Source: Bacteroidota bacterium (GTDB lineage Bacteria > Bacteroidota > Bacteroidia > Flavobacteriales > Weeksellaceae). Taken from it: 64,000 bases of DNA. Location: contig JAEWZO010000023.1 in the NCBI GenBank assembly GCA_023458415.1, forward strand, positions 8,157 to 72,156, written 5' to 3'. Within the stretch, counting starts at the first letter, position 1. Every line of letters starts with the position of its first letter. Both the position numbers and the translations under genes were made by a program. The notes below the pieces were generated by a model. That model did no database searches, was not told where the DNA came from, and saw nothing but the letters and a program-made list of their open reading frames with translations. Below are positions 49,396 through 57,556 of the stretch, one piece after another.

Positions 49396-49815
49396 ATGTC
49401 AGGTAATATTACATTCACAATGATTAAACCAGATGCAGTTGCAGACGGTCACATGGGAGCTATTTTAGGAAAAATTGCAGAAGCAGGTTTCAAGATTAAG
49501 GCGATGAAGCTTACACAGCTTACTGTTGCTGATGCAAAAAAATTCTACGAGGTGCATGCTGAAAGACCATTCTATGGTGAGCTTGTAGATTTTATGAGTT
49601 CCGGACCAATCGTAGCGGCTGTTCTTGAGAAAGATAATGCAGTGGAAGATTTCAGAACTTTAATTGGTGCAACAAATCCTGCCGAAGCTGCAGAAGGCAC
49701 CATCAGAAAAATGTACGCAAGAAACGTTGGAGAAAATGCAGTGCACGGTTCCGATTCTGATGAAAACGCTCTAATTGAAGCTAATTTCCATTTCTCAGGA
49801 AGAGAGATTTTCTAA
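49396..49815 (+). CDS. ndk: Nucleoside diphosphate kinase
   Basis: Balances nucleoside triphosphates by phosphate transfer through a His intermediate. The 139-residue protein has the start ITFTMIKPDAVADGHMGAIL, the ATP-binding Arg/Thr residues and the active-site His in NAVHGSDSDENA. Length is normal (about 140). TACTTTCG at 49369-49376 is a weak -7-like box about 19 bases upstream. A strong bidirectional terminator follows the stop. Confidence 0.97.
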   Translation: MSGNITFTMIKPDAVADGHMGAILGKIAEAGFKIKAMKLTQLTVADAKKFYEVHAERPFYGELVDFMSSGPIVAAVLEKDNAVEDFRTLIGATNPAEAAEGTIRKMYARNVGENAVHGSDSDENALIEANFHFSGREIF

Positions 49816-49838
49816 TCGAATTCAATCAGAAATAAAAT

Positions 49839-49867
49839 AAAAGTCCGGAATGTTCCGGACTTTTTTA
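49839..49867. terminator. Bidirectional terminator between ndk and the convergent gene
   Basis: AAGTCCGGAA (49841-49850) / TTCCGGACTT (49853-49862), nearly perfect, with A-run before and T-run after. Confidence 0.9.
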
Positions 49868-50140
49868 TTATTGATCTTCTGTTGACTTTAAATCAGGAGA
49901 TGAATCAGTTTGGCTGATGAAATCGGTGGTATCACCTTCTTTCTTAATTTTGTTAGCCCACCACACACCGAGAACAATACCTGCACAAAGCAAAAAACCA
50001 AACAGGAAATTTCCTAGATTACTTTCAAGATTGATCATCAAAATCAGTCCGATAAACCCAAAAATCAGGGTAGGAGAAAGCATAATCTTTATCCAACTGA
50101 TGGTGCTCATGGATTTTTCAAATCCTGATTTCTTTTCCAT
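49868..50140 (-). CDS. Small membrane protein of unknown function
   Basis: A 90-residue protein with two membrane helices (about 22-37, MLSPTLIFGFIGLILM; about 43-62, LGNFLFGFLLCAGIVLGVWW). A charged tail of about 25 residues is rich in Asp, Ser and Thr. No known domain. It starts one base after the rpe stop on the same strand and ends at the ndk terminator, so it is probably the last gene of the M42 peptidase-rpe run. Function unknown. Confidence 0.7.
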   Translation of the reverse strand: MEKKSGFEKSMSTISWIKIMLSPTLIFGFIGLILMINLESNLGNFLFGFLLCAGIVLGVWWANKIKKEGDTTDFISQTDSSPDLKSTEDQ

Positions 50141-50141
50141 A

Positions 50142-50792
50142 CTAAATTTTAAGAAGTTCTATGGTTTTTTCAGGATCATTGCTGCTGAAAACCGCATTTC
50201 CAGCCACAAGAACATCAGCGCCTGCATCGAAAAGTTTTGCTGCATTATCAAGGTTTACACCACCGTCAATCTCAATCAGCGCCGTGGAATTATTGGAGAG
50301 GATTAAATCTTTCGTTTCTGCAATTTTCTTGTAGGTATTTTCAATGAATTTCTGTCCGCCAAATCCTGGATTTACACTCATCAGTAAAACTAAATCTACT
50401 TCAGAAATAATATCTTCCAACATCAAAACTGGCGTTGAAGGATTTAAAACGACTCCGGCTTTCGCACCTTTTTCCTGAATAAGACTTATTGTTCTGTGAA
50501 GGTGAACGCACGCTTCATAGTGTACAGAAACCAAATCTGCTCCCTGATTGATAAATTCTTCCACATATTTTTCCGGCTCAACAATCATCAGGTGCACATC
50601 TACAAATTTTTTGCTGTGTTGACGGATGGTTTTCATGACCGGAAAACCGAAAGAAATATTCGGAACAAAACGCCCGTCCATTACATCCACATGCAGCCAG
50701 TCGGCCTGGCTTTGATTCAGCATTTCAATGTCCTGCTGAAGGTTTCCGAAATCTGCAGAAAGCAGGGAAGGTGCGATAAGTTTATTTTTCAT
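50142..50792 (-). CDS. rpe: Ribulose-phosphate 3-epimerase
   Basis: Interconverts ribulose-5-phosphate and xylulose-5-phosphate in the pentose phosphate pathway. The 216-residue TIM-barrel protein shows IAPSLLSADFGNL, HVDVMDGRFVPNISFG, DVHLMIVEPEKYV, VLLMSVNPGFGGQKFI and EIDGGVNLDNA. These contain the catalytic Asp pair and metal His residues. Start MKNKLIAPSLL is standard. It lies 14 bases after the M42 peptidase gene. Confidence 0.97.
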   Translation of the reverse strand: MKNKLIAPSLLSADFGNLQQDIEMLNQSQADWLHVDVMDGRFVPNISFGFPVMKTIRQHSKKFVDVHLMIVEPEKYVEEFINQGADLVSVHYEACVHLHRTISLIQEKGAKAGVVLNPSTPVLMLEDIISEVDLVLLMSVNPGFGGQKFIENTYKKIAETKDLILSNNSTALIEIDGGVNLDNAAKLFDAGADVLVAGNAVFSSNDPEKTIELLKI

Positions 50793-50806
50793 TTCTACTT
50801 TTTATT

Positions 50807-51883
50807 TTAATGATATTTCAGTTTCATGGTTGGTTTAATCTTCAACAGCGATTCGTAGATGAGCTTAATTACATTAGCAACATCATCCTTTGCAACCATT
50901 TCTACTGTGGTGTGCATGTATCGAAGAGGAAGCGAAATGAGCGCACTCGGAACACCGCCGTTGGAATGTGCAAAAGCGTCGGTATCCGTTCCTGTTGCAC
51001 GGCTTGCAGCTGCTCTTTGATAAGGTATTTTTTTACTTTTTGCTGTTTCTACAATCAGCTCACGGATATTGTGATGAATACTTGGCGCGAAGAATACAAC
51101 CGGACCTTCACCGCACTTTTGGTCTCCTTCTTTTTTCTTTTCAATCATCGGTGTTGAAGTGTCGTGAGTAACATCTGTGATAATTGCGATATCCGGTTTA
51201 ATGGTATCTGCAATCATATCTGCACCGTAAAGTCCCACTTCTTCCTGAACCGAATTTACAATATACAGTCCGAAAGGAAGTTTCTTTTTATTGGTAGAAA
51301 GCATTCGTGCAACTTCTGCAATCATAAAACCTCCCATTCGGTTGTCCAGTGCGCGACAAACAAAATAGCGATCGTTCAGTTCGAAAAATTCATCAGGATA
51401 AGTAATCATGCAGCCTACAAAAATTCCGAGTTCTTCAACTTCTTTCTTTGTTTTAGCTCCACAGTCAATAAATATATTTTCAAGTTTCGGTACTGGCTCA
51501 TTGGAATTTGCTCCGCGTGTATGAATTGCTGGCCAACCGAAAACACCTTTCACAACACCTTTTTCACCGTGAATGTTGACTACTTTCGATGGCGCAATCA
51601 TTTGATCGGAACCTCCGTTTCTTATGACGTAAATAAGACCGTCGTCCGTAATGTAATTTACATACCACGAAATTTCATCGGCGTGAGCTTCAATCACCAC
51701 TTTAAATTCTGCTTCAGGATTAATGATTCCGTAGCAGGTTCCGTAATGGTCGTATTCAACCTTATCAACAAAAGGTTTAATATAATCCATCCAGACTTTC
51801 TGTCCGGCATATTCGTAACCGGTAGGCGAGGCAACATTAAGGTATTCCTCCAGAAACTTTAGAGATTTTTTTTCGAACTTCAT
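50807..51883 (-). CDS. M42 family metallopeptidase
   Basis: A 358-residue cytosolic aminopeptidase of the tetrahedral M42 (TET/glutamyl aminopeptidase) group. Metal ligands and catalytic residues are visible in VIEAHADEISWYV (His, Asp), CRALDNRMGGFM (bridging Asp), SVQEEVGLYGADM (catalytic Glu pair), ITDVTHDTS (Asp) and RYMHTTVEM (His). Length is typical. It probably trims peptides after proteasome-like degradation. It is divergent from the DUF4294 gene with a 42-base gap, and the rpe gene follows 14 bases downstream on the same strand. Confidence 0.94.
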   Translation of the reverse strand: MKFEKKSLKFLEEYLNVASPTGYEYAGQKVWMDYIKPFVDKVEYDHYGTCYGIINPEAEFKVVIEAHADEISWYVNYITDDGLIYVIRNGGSDQMIAPSKVVNIHGEKGVVKGVFGWPAIHTRGANSNEPVPKLENIFIDCGAKTKKEVEELGIFVGCMITYPDEFFELNDRYFVCRALDNRMGGFMIAEVARMLSTNKKKLPFGLYIVNSVQEEVGLYGADMIADTIKPDIAIITDVTHDTSTPMIEKKKEGDQKCGEGPVVFFAPSIHHNIRELIVETAKSKKIPYQRAAASRATGTDTDAFAHSNGGVPSALISLPLRYMHTTVEMVAKDDVANVIKLIYESLLKIKPTMKLKYH

Positions 51884-51940
51884 ATAAAAGGGAATGATTT
51901 TTGTGACATTAAATTTTGATATTTAATGGAGGTAAAAGTA

Positions 51941-52648
51941 ATGAAATTAGATAGAATTACAGCAGTAATTGGTTTGTTTTTGGGACTTTTCATGAATGCA
52001 CAAGCGGATTCGGCTGTTATCGCAAAACCGGTAAGTCAGTATCCTCCAGAGCTTCTGAAGACTGATGAATACGGAAACAAATACTACTACGACGAGGCTC
52101 AGAAAGCCAAAATATACGAAATAGACGGAGAAAATGTGGTGGTGATGGATGAGTTGATGCTATTGGCAAAACCACGATTTAATAATGATCTGGATCGTAA
52201 CTATTATTTCTTTCTGAATAAAAAACTTTATCGGGTTTATCCACTATTTCTCACGGCTTTGGAACAATACCGTGACATTCAGCACGAAATGGAAGGTTTA
52301 AGCAAAAACGAACAACGCCGCCTTACCGCTGAAAAACAAAAGGCTTTGGCTGATGCGTACGAAAAGCAACTTCGCGATCTTACCATTTCTGAAGGACAGG
52401 TTTTCGCTAAACTGATGAACCGTGCAACCGGAAAAACCGTGTATGAAATCATCCGTGAACTTCGCGGTGGATGGAGTGCATTCTGGTGGAACGTAAAAGG
52501 AAATATGGCGGATGTGGATTTGAAACAACCTTACGATCCTCACGCCAACCGCGTTGATCTTTTCGTTGAATCTCTTCTGCAGAGTAACTGGAATTTGGGT
52601 TATCTGAAGCCATATCCGGGTTATCAGGATTATAAAATGACCAAATAA
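51941..52648 (+). CDS. DUF4294 family exported protein
   Basis: A protein of 235 residues when started at ATG 51941, which gives a direct signal peptide (MKLDRITAVIGLFLGLFMNA). An ATG at 51926 adds five residues. Curiously, GGAGG sits 8 bases before the 51941 start, a Shine-Dalgarno-like site that is rare in this phylum. The body matches DUF4294: YGNKYYYDEAQKAKIYEIDG, DLDRNYYFFLNKKLYRVYP, NRATGKTVYEIIRELRGGW, SAFWWNVKGNMADVDLKQPY. The N-terminal half is beta-rich and the middle is a helical, charged segment. Function unknown; likely periplasmic. Confidence 0.85.
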   Translation: MKLDRITAVIGLFLGLFMNAQADSAVIAKPVSQYPPELLKTDEYGNKYYYDEAQKAKIYEIDGENVVVMDELMLLAKPRFNNDLDRNYYFFLNKKLYRVYPLFLTALEQYRDIQHEMEGLSKNEQRRLTAEKQKALADAYEKQLRDLTISEGQVFAKLMNRATGKTVYEIIRELRGGWSAFWWNVKGNMADVDLKQPYDPHANRVDLFVESLLQSNWNLGYLKPYPGYQDYKMTK

Positions 52649-53065
52649 TTAGCTGTAAAGCTCTTTTAGTTTTTCAAAAGCTATTTTGTCAACAGGTAGC
52701 GGGAGTGGATTTTCGTTGGTTTCAATTGGTAGCCACTCGATTTTTTCAATACAAGGATCCATAATCAGAAGCTCGTTTTCTTCCACCATTTCAGCTGTGT
52801 AATAGATGGTTAAAAGTTGTTCGTTTTCCCGGAATCGCGACACCACGAAATCTTCCTGTGTGTAAAGATGCTTTACATTTTTAATTTTCAGATTCAGCTC
52901 TTCATCCAGTTCTCGGTGAAGACAGTCAATAACGCTTTCTCCGTATTCAAGCCCGCCGCCTGGAAATTTTAGCAGTGGAACACCTGCATATTCTTCAAAA
53001 AGAGTTAATACCTTTTTTTCTTTTAAAACTGCAACATAAATCCGAATATTAATCCTGTCTATCAT
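52649..53065 (-). CDS. Nudix hydrolase
   Basis: A 138-residue protein with the Nudix box FPGGGLEYGESVIDCLHREL continuing DEELNL, which contains the metal-binding Glu residues of REx2EE. Nudix enzymes cleave nucleoside diphosphates linked to other groups; this short single-domain form gives no clue to substrate. VWYFLC-like elements beyond the box are not specific. Its ATG overlaps the mnmD stop by four bases (ATGA), so it is translated with mnmD. Confidence 0.92.
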   Translation of the reverse strand: MIDRINIRIYVAVLKEKKVLTLFEEYAGVPLLKFPGGGLEYGESVIDCLHRELDEELNLKIKNVKHLYTQEDFVVSRFRENEQLLTIYYTAEMVEENELLIMDPCIEKIEWLPIETNENPLPLPVDKIAFEKLKELYS

Positions 53066-53745
53066 AGTTTTCCTTTAAAAATTGCATTGATCATTTCGCG
53101 TTTTCCAGGAGGACCTTCTTTTTTTATTACTTCAAAATTAAGTTCCTGAAGAATTCTACGCACACTTCCTTTAGACGAATAGGTGGTAAGAAGTCCGTTG
53201 ATGGCCATTTTCTCGGCAACAGTTTCAAACATTGGCTTTTCCCATAGATCCGGCTGAACGCGTGCTCCGAAACAGTCGAAGTAAACAAGATCAATCCCAG
53301 GTAAAGTTAATGACTTTATTTCAAAAAAATCCAGCTGATATTTGGTGAAGAAAAAATTGTCGAAAAGTTCGATGGTTTTGTTCCATTCACATTCATGTAT
53401 TTTCAGATAGTATTCTTTAACTTTTTCACTCTCAAAAAATGAATCGTAGCTGAGTTCTGAAATTTCCTGAAGATTTACGGGGTATTTTTCTACCGTATGA
53501 TAGTGAATAATATGATTTTTGTCAGTTTTCAAAAATTCATCAATTGTCACTAAAACGTTCAGTCCTGTTCCGAAACCAAGTTCAAGAATATTAATTTCGT
53601 AATTATTAACTAAGTTTAATCCATTTTTAATAAATACATGTTGAGCTTCCTGAAGTGCACCATGATGCGAATGATAACCTTCATTCAAATCGTTGATAAA
53701 CAATGTTTTACTTCCATCTGAAGTTGTTCGGATTTCTCTTTTCAT
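53062..53745 (-). CDS. mnmD: tRNA (mnm5s2U34)-methyltransferase MnmD
   Basis: A 227-residue SAM-dependent methyltransferase for the last step of wobble uridine modification (nm5U to mnm5U). It corresponds to the N-terminal half of E. coli MnmC, without the FAD domain. Hallmarks are TSDGSKTLFINDLNEGYHS, HGALQEAQHVFI, the SAM motif ILELGFGTGLNVLVT, VYFDCFGARVQPDLW and the late TYSSKGSVRRIL. The same window holds mnmE, which acts earlier in this pathway. It is coupled to a Nudix gene by an ATGA overlap. Confidence 0.93.
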   Translation of the reverse strand: MKREIRTTSDGSKTLFINDLNEGYHSHHGALQEAQHVFIKNGLNLVNNYEINILELGFGTGLNVLVTIDEFLKTDKNHIIHYHTVEKYPVNLQEISELSYDSFFESEKVKEYYLKIHECEWNKTIELFDNFFFTKYQLDFFEIKSLTLPGIDLVYFDCFGARVQPDLWEKPMFETVAEKMAINGLLTTYSSKGSVRRILQELNFEVIKKEGPPGKREMINAIFKGKL

Positions 53746-53827
53746 GAGATTTTTTTCAAATTTAAACTAAATTCAGTACATTTAGAAAATAAAATTTTAC
53801 TTGTAAACTCTATTAAATATTCAAAAA

Positions 53828-54901
53828 ATGATAATTCAAAAAACTCCAAATTCAAAAATTGCAACTTTCGATCAGGAGAATTACCAATTTGGCGATCATT
53901 TTATCGACCATATGGTGATTTGTGAATATGAAAACGGGCAGTGGGGTGAAGCTAAACTGCTTCCGTACGGTCCGCTTCCTTTTTCCCCGGCTAACATGGC
54001 TTTCAATTATGGCCAGGCTTGCTTTGAAGGTATGAAAGCCTACAAAGACAAAGATGGTGATGCTTATCTCTTCCGTCCGGAGAAAAATTTTCAGAGAATC
54101 AATAAATCTGCTGTTCGTCTTGCAATGCCGGAAGTTCCTGAAGAGGTTTTCATGGGAGGTTTGAAGGCTTTGATGGACATCGACCGTGCGTGGATTCCGT
54201 ATGGAGATGCAAAATCACTTTATATCCGACCATTAATTTTCGCAACTGAAGAAGCTTTGAAAGCCAGAATTTCCACGAAATATATGTTTGCTATTGTAGC
54301 TTCTCCAGCAAAAAGTTACTATACAAAACCGGTTTCTGTAAAAATTTCCGATTATTATTCCAGAGCAGCAAATGGCGGTGTAGGTTTTGCAAAGGCAGCA
54401 GGAAATTACGCCGCATCTTTTTACCCAACACAGCTTGCTATTGAAGACGGTTACGAACAGGTAATTTGGACCGATGACGCAACTCACGAATATTTTGAGG
54501 AAAGCGGAACGATGAATGTCTTTGTAAGAATTAACGATACTATTTATACGCCGCCAACTTCAGAGAAGATTTTGGACGGTGTCACAAGAGACAGTTTCAT
54601 TCAGTTAGCCAAACATAAAGGTATTGAAGTAAAGGTTGAACCAATTGCCGTAAAAGATGTTATCGCAGCACAAAAGGATGGTTCACTTAAAGAAGTTTGG
54701 GGCGTTGGAACTGCAGTTGTAACCAGTGTTTTTGAAGCTTTAGGTTATGATGGTGAACGCTTAGAACTTCCGAAATTATCAGACGAAGAAAGCTTTGCTT
54801 TAGGCTTGAAAAAAGCTTTGGTAGCCATCCAAACCAACAATGCAGAAGATCCTTTCGGATGGAGAGTTTTGGTGGAGGAAAATGTTTACGAAAAAATGTA
54901 A
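53828..54901 (+). CDS. ilvE: Branched-chain amino acid aminotransferase
   Basis: A 357-residue fold-type IV PLP enzyme making or degrading Leu, Ile and Val. It has LPYGPLPFSPANMAFNYGQ, FEGMKAYKDKDG, LYIRPLIFATEEAL, the catalytic Lys region VGFAKAAGNYAAS, and EESGTMNVFV with the PLP-phosphate Thr later in GVTRDSFIQLA. The size matches the larger (type II) bacterial enzymes. A strong terminator follows. No leucine/isoleucine leader peptide is visible upstream. Confidence 0.96.
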   Translation: MIIQKTPNSKIATFDQENYQFGDHFIDHMVICEYENGQWGEAKLLPYGPLPFSPANMAFNYGQACFEGMKAYKDKDGDAYLFRPEKNFQRINKSAVRLAMPEVPEEVFMGGLKALMDIDRAWIPYGDAKSLYIRPLIFATEEALKARISTKYMFAIVASPAKSYYTKPVSVKISDYYSRAANGGVGFAKAAGNYAASFYPTQLAIEDGYEQVIWTDDATHEYFEESGTMNVFVRINDTIYTPPTSEKILDGVTRDSFIQLAKHKGIEVKVEPIAVKDVIAAQKDGSLKEVWGVGTAVVTSVFEALGYDGERLELPKLSDEESFALGLKKALVAIQTNNAEDPFGWRVLVEENVYEKM

Positions 54902-54919
54902 TCCCATTTTTATGAATAG

Positions 54920-54953
54920 AAAAACCGCAGAAATTCCTGCGGTTTTTGTTTTT
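54920..54953 (+). terminator. Intrinsic terminator after ilvE
   Basis: AAAACCGCAG (54921-54930) / CTGCGGTTTT (54937-54946), AAATTC loop and T-rich tail. Confidence 0.85.
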
Positions 54954-54992
54954 TTATATGTGAAGCCAAATGCGTATTTTCGCAAAAGTTTT

Positions 54993-55499
54993 ATGAAAAA
55001 AATACTCTTCATTTCGGCAATCTCGGTACTTAGCTGTGCAAAACAGCAAAGTCATCCTCCTGTTGGTGGATTTCTGAGTGAGAAAGATTTGCAGGCATCA
55101 AAAAACCGTGCTAAAGTGTTGAATGAAACAGAGCGTGTCCAGATTCAGGAATGGATAAAGGCTCAAGACGAGAAATTCTATCCGATGAGTATGAATTACT
55201 GGGTGAATCTTGAGAATCTCGGTGCAAATACTCGAAAAAGCAACGATGAAATTGTTTCTTATCAATTCGATATCTACGATTTTGATGGTGTGAAACTGTA
55301 TGACAAACCGAAAAAAAATGAAAATGTTCAGTTAGGTCGTTTCGAAGAACTGGAAGCTGTGGAAGATGCGGTTCGTTATTTAAACAGTAATCAGGAAGTA
55401 ACGCTTCTCGTGCCGTCTGTTTTGGCTTTCGGAACGTATGGTGATAATGACAAGATCCCAAACGACATGCCTTTAATTATTAAACTTAAAGCTTTATAA
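54993..55499 (+). CDS. FKBP-like lipoprotein, GldI-type
   Basis: A 168-residue lipoprotein. The start at 54993 gives MKKILFISAISVLSCAKQ, a short signal peptide with lipobox VLSC; earlier in-frame codons overlap ilvE and its terminator. The C-terminal half has the end of an FKBP fold (VQLGRFEELEAVEDAVRYL, TLLVPSVLAFGTYGDNDKIP, DMPLIIKLKAL). The earlier FKBP strands are less clear. The layout matches GldI, a peptidyl-prolyl isomerase lipoprotein needed for gliding in Flavobacterium. Here it sits 3 bases before a cyclophilin-FKBP lipoprotein gene, so both probably fold periplasmic or surface proteins. Whether this organism glides is not known. Confidence 0.82.
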   Translation: MKKILFISAISVLSCAKQQSHPPVGGFLSEKDLQASKNRAKVLNETERVQIQEWIKAQDEKFYPMSMNYWVNLENLGANTRKSNDEIVSYQFDIYDFDGVKLYDKPKKNENVQLGRFEELEAVEDAVRYLNSNQEVTLLVPSVLAFGTYGDNDKIPNDMPLIIKLKAL

Positions 55500-55502
55500 T
55501 AC

Positions 55503-56615
55503 ATGTTTAGAAATAGAATATTAATTTTTTTGGCAGCGGTTTCGCTGGCAAGTTGTACTCCAATTTATAAAAAAATGAACGTAGACAAAGAAACTTTTGA
55601 TGGCCTAAAAGACGGTCTTTACGCCAATCTTCAAACTTCCAAAGGAAACATGCTGGTAAAACTGGAAGATAAAAAAGCACCGGTTACAGTTGCTAATTTT
55701 GTTGGTTTGGCTGAAGGAAAAATCGAGAATAAAGCAAAAGCTAAAGGACAGCCTTATTACGACGGTACAATTTTTCACCGCGTGATTAAAGATTTTATGA
55801 TTCAGGGTGGAGATCCGAAAGGTACTGGAATGGGAGATCCCGGTTATAAATTCGATGATGAAAAAAATGACCTGAAACATACAGGAAAAGGAATTCTTTC
55901 CATGGCGAATTCAGGACCAAATACCAACGGCTCTCAGTTTTTTATTACTGAAGTAGCAACGCCTTGGTTGGACGGAAGACATACCATCTTCGGTGAAGTG
56001 GTAAAAGGTGAAAACGTTATCGATTCCATCGCTACTGTTGAAAAAGGAGCCCAGGACAAACCTAAAACTGATGTTGTCCTTGAAAAAGTTTCAGTTTTCA
56101 GCAAAGGTGATGAGTATAAAGATTACGATGCGAATAAACTCTTCACAGAAGGGAAAGACAAAATTCAGGAAAACAACAAAGCAATTATTGCTCAGATAGA
56201 AGCTGAGAAGAAGAGAAAAGAAGAAGAATTTGCAGCCAATCAGGAAAAACTTGCAAAAGAATTGCAGGCAGATATGCAGCAGACTGAGTCAGGACTTTTC
56301 TATAAAATTACAAAAGCAAACCCTATAGGCAAAGCACCAAATGCAGGAGACATGGTTTCCGTTCATTATGCAGGTAAATTGGTTGACGGAACTGAATTCG
56401 ATTCCTCTTTCAAAAGAAATCAACCCATCGAAATTCCAATCGGAATGGGACAGGTAATCAAAGGTTGGGACGAAGGAATTATGCTCCTTAAAGAGGGTGA
56501 AACGGCAACATTGCTTATCCCTGCAGAAATGGGTTACGGAGCAAGAGGAGCCGGTGGAATTATCCCTCCAAATGCATGGTTAATTTTCGATGTTGAATTG
56601 GTAAGAGTAAAATAA
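55503..56615 (+). CDS. Dual-family peptidyl-prolyl isomerase lipoprotein: cyclophilin plus FKBP
   Basis: A 370-residue lipoprotein (signal peptide with lipobox SLASC at 14-18). Residues about 40-200 form a cyclophilin domain: PVTVANFVGLAEG, GTIFHRVIKDFMIQGGDPKG (active-site Arg), ILSMANSGPNTNGSQFFI, and WLDGRHTIFGEV. A charged helical linker (about 205-260, Lys/Glu-rich) leads to an FKBP domain (265-370): GDMVSVHYAGKLVDGTEFDS, GQVIKGWDEGIMLLKEGE, IPAEMGYGARGAGGIIPPNA, LIFDVELV. Both domains keep their catalytic signatures. Cyclophilin-FKBP fusions are rare and I recall them being reported from Flavobacterium. It follows the GldI-like gene by 3 bases and ends at a strong terminator. Confidence 0.94.
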   Translation: MFRNRILIFLAAVSLASCTPIYKKMNVDKETFDGLKDGLYANLQTSKGNMLVKLEDKKAPVTVANFVGLAEGKIENKAKAKGQPYYDGTIFHRVIKDFMIQGGDPKGTGMGDPGYKFDDEKNDLKHTGKGILSMANSGPNTNGSQFFITEVATPWLDGRHTIFGEVVKGENVIDSIATVEKGAQDKPKTDVVLEKVSVFSKGDEYKDYDANKLFTEGKDKIQENNKAIIAQIEAEKKRKEEEFAANQEKLAKELQADMQQTESGLFYKITKANPIGKAPNAGDMVSVHYAGKLVDGTEFDSSFKRNQPIEIPIGMGQVIKGWDEGIMLLKEGETATLLIPAEMGYGARGAGGIIPPNAWLIFDVELVRVK

Positions 56616-56635
56616 TTTTTACAGCACACTAAATA

Positions 56636-56665
56636 AAAAAAGAGCAGTTTTTACTGCTCTTTTTC
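56636..56665. terminator. Bidirectional terminator overlapping the channel gene's 3' end
   Basis: AGAGCAGT (56641-56648) / ACTGCTCT (56653-56660), extended by A/T pairs, TTTT loop. The 3' arm contains the last codons and stop of the convergent channel gene. Confidence 0.85.
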
Positions 56666-57496
56666 ATTATTAAACATTGGTTCCGCACAGGTTTTACAAT
56701 AACGTGCATCAGAATCGTGTTCACTGTTTCCGCACCTTCTGCAGATTCTTGTGATGGTGGAAGATTTTCTCATTTGCGAGGTTACAATACCGGTTGGAAC
56801 GGCAATAATGCTGTAACCGCAAAGCATCAGGATAACCGAAATAAATTTTCCCAATGGAGTTATCGGAGAAATGTCTCCATATCCAACAGTCGTGATGGTA
56901 ACAACCGCCCAGTAGATGCAGGTTGGGATATCGGTAAAGCCATTTTCTCCACTTTCAACAACGTACATCAGCGATCCCAAAATGGTCACCAAAATCAGGA
57001 TGAATAAAAGGAAAATATAGATTTTTCTTGAACTGTTTTTCAGCGCCTGTACAATGTACTGTCCGTCGTTCATATAATCCATCAGATTCAGAATTCGGAA
57101 AACTCTCAGAATTCTCAACAGTCGGATGATACTTAAGAACTTGGTAAACGGGAACATTAAGCTCATGAAAAACGGAAGAATCGAAAGGAAATCGATAATT
57201 CCCATAAAACTGAAAATGTAATCCTTCTTATTCTTTACAATGATAATTCGGAGGAAATATTCAATGGTAAACAGGATGGTGATAATCCATTCCAATTGCA
57301 CCAAAGTTTTATGGTAGCGCATGTCTACACTGCGCATACTTTCCATCATTACGATAAAAGTACTCAGCGCAATCATCACAAGAAGACTAATGTCGAACAG
57401 TTTTCCGGCCGGCGTATCTGCAAAATAAATAATCCGGAAAAGTTTGCGTTTCCACTTTGCGGTTTCGGGAATCAGATTGTGTTCTCGTTTCGGCAT
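56651..57496 (-). CDS. Voltage-gated-type potassium channel with C-terminal zinc ribbon
   Basis: A 281-residue six-helix ion channel. The start at 57496 (MPKREHNL) is preferred; 17 upstream codons are open but not channel-like. S1-S4 include LLVMIALSTFIVMMES, IITILFTIEYFLRII and the Arg-rich S4 FLSIIRLLRILRVFRIL. The pore loop has the K+ selectivity filter TTVGYGDISP followed by S6 (ISVILMLCGYSIIAVPTGIV). After S6 a cytosolic zinc ribbon is formed by CRRCG and CKTC. This tail is unusual for a prokaryotic Kv-like channel and could sense metal or redox state or assemble subunits. Stand-alone gene, divergent from the Nif3-like gene. Confidence 0.92.
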   Translation of the reverse strand: MPKREHNLIPETAKWKRKLFRIIYFADTPAGKLFDISLLVMIALSTFIVMMESMRSVDMRYHKTLVQLEWIITILFTIEYFLRIIIVKNKKDYIFSFMGIIDFLSILPFFMSLMFPFTKFLSIIRLLRILRVFRILNLMDYMNDGQYIVQALKNSSRKIYIFLLFILILVTILGSLMYVVESGENGFTDIPTCIYWAVVTITTVGYGDISPITPLGKFISVILMLCGYSIIAVPTGIVTSQMRKSSTITRICRRCGNSEHDSDARYCKTCAEPMFNNEKEQ

Positions 57497-57556
57497 GATT
57501 GGGTTTTTCTGCAGTGCAATGTACCAAATAATTAGTAATTTGCACAAAATTCAGTT

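Noticed and set aside
49254..49406. Plus-strand 50-codon frame starting MKTQIKHEN between rsgA and ndk
   Set aside because: It overlaps the ndk start in another frame, is Asn/Lys/Gln-rich as expected of random AT-rich DNA, and no -7 box precedes it; the minus-strand signals explain the region better.
51164..51862. Long plus-strand open frame of 232 codons opposite the M42 peptidase gene
   Set aside because: It is the antisense shadow of a clear metallopeptidase gene with all catalytic motifs; the translation is rich in Cys, Asn and His runs and matches nothing.
54840..54992. In-frame extension of the GldI-like gene back into ilvE
   Set aside because: The extra 51 codons run through the ilvE coding end and its terminator; the ATG at 54993 gives a perfect lipoprotein signal.
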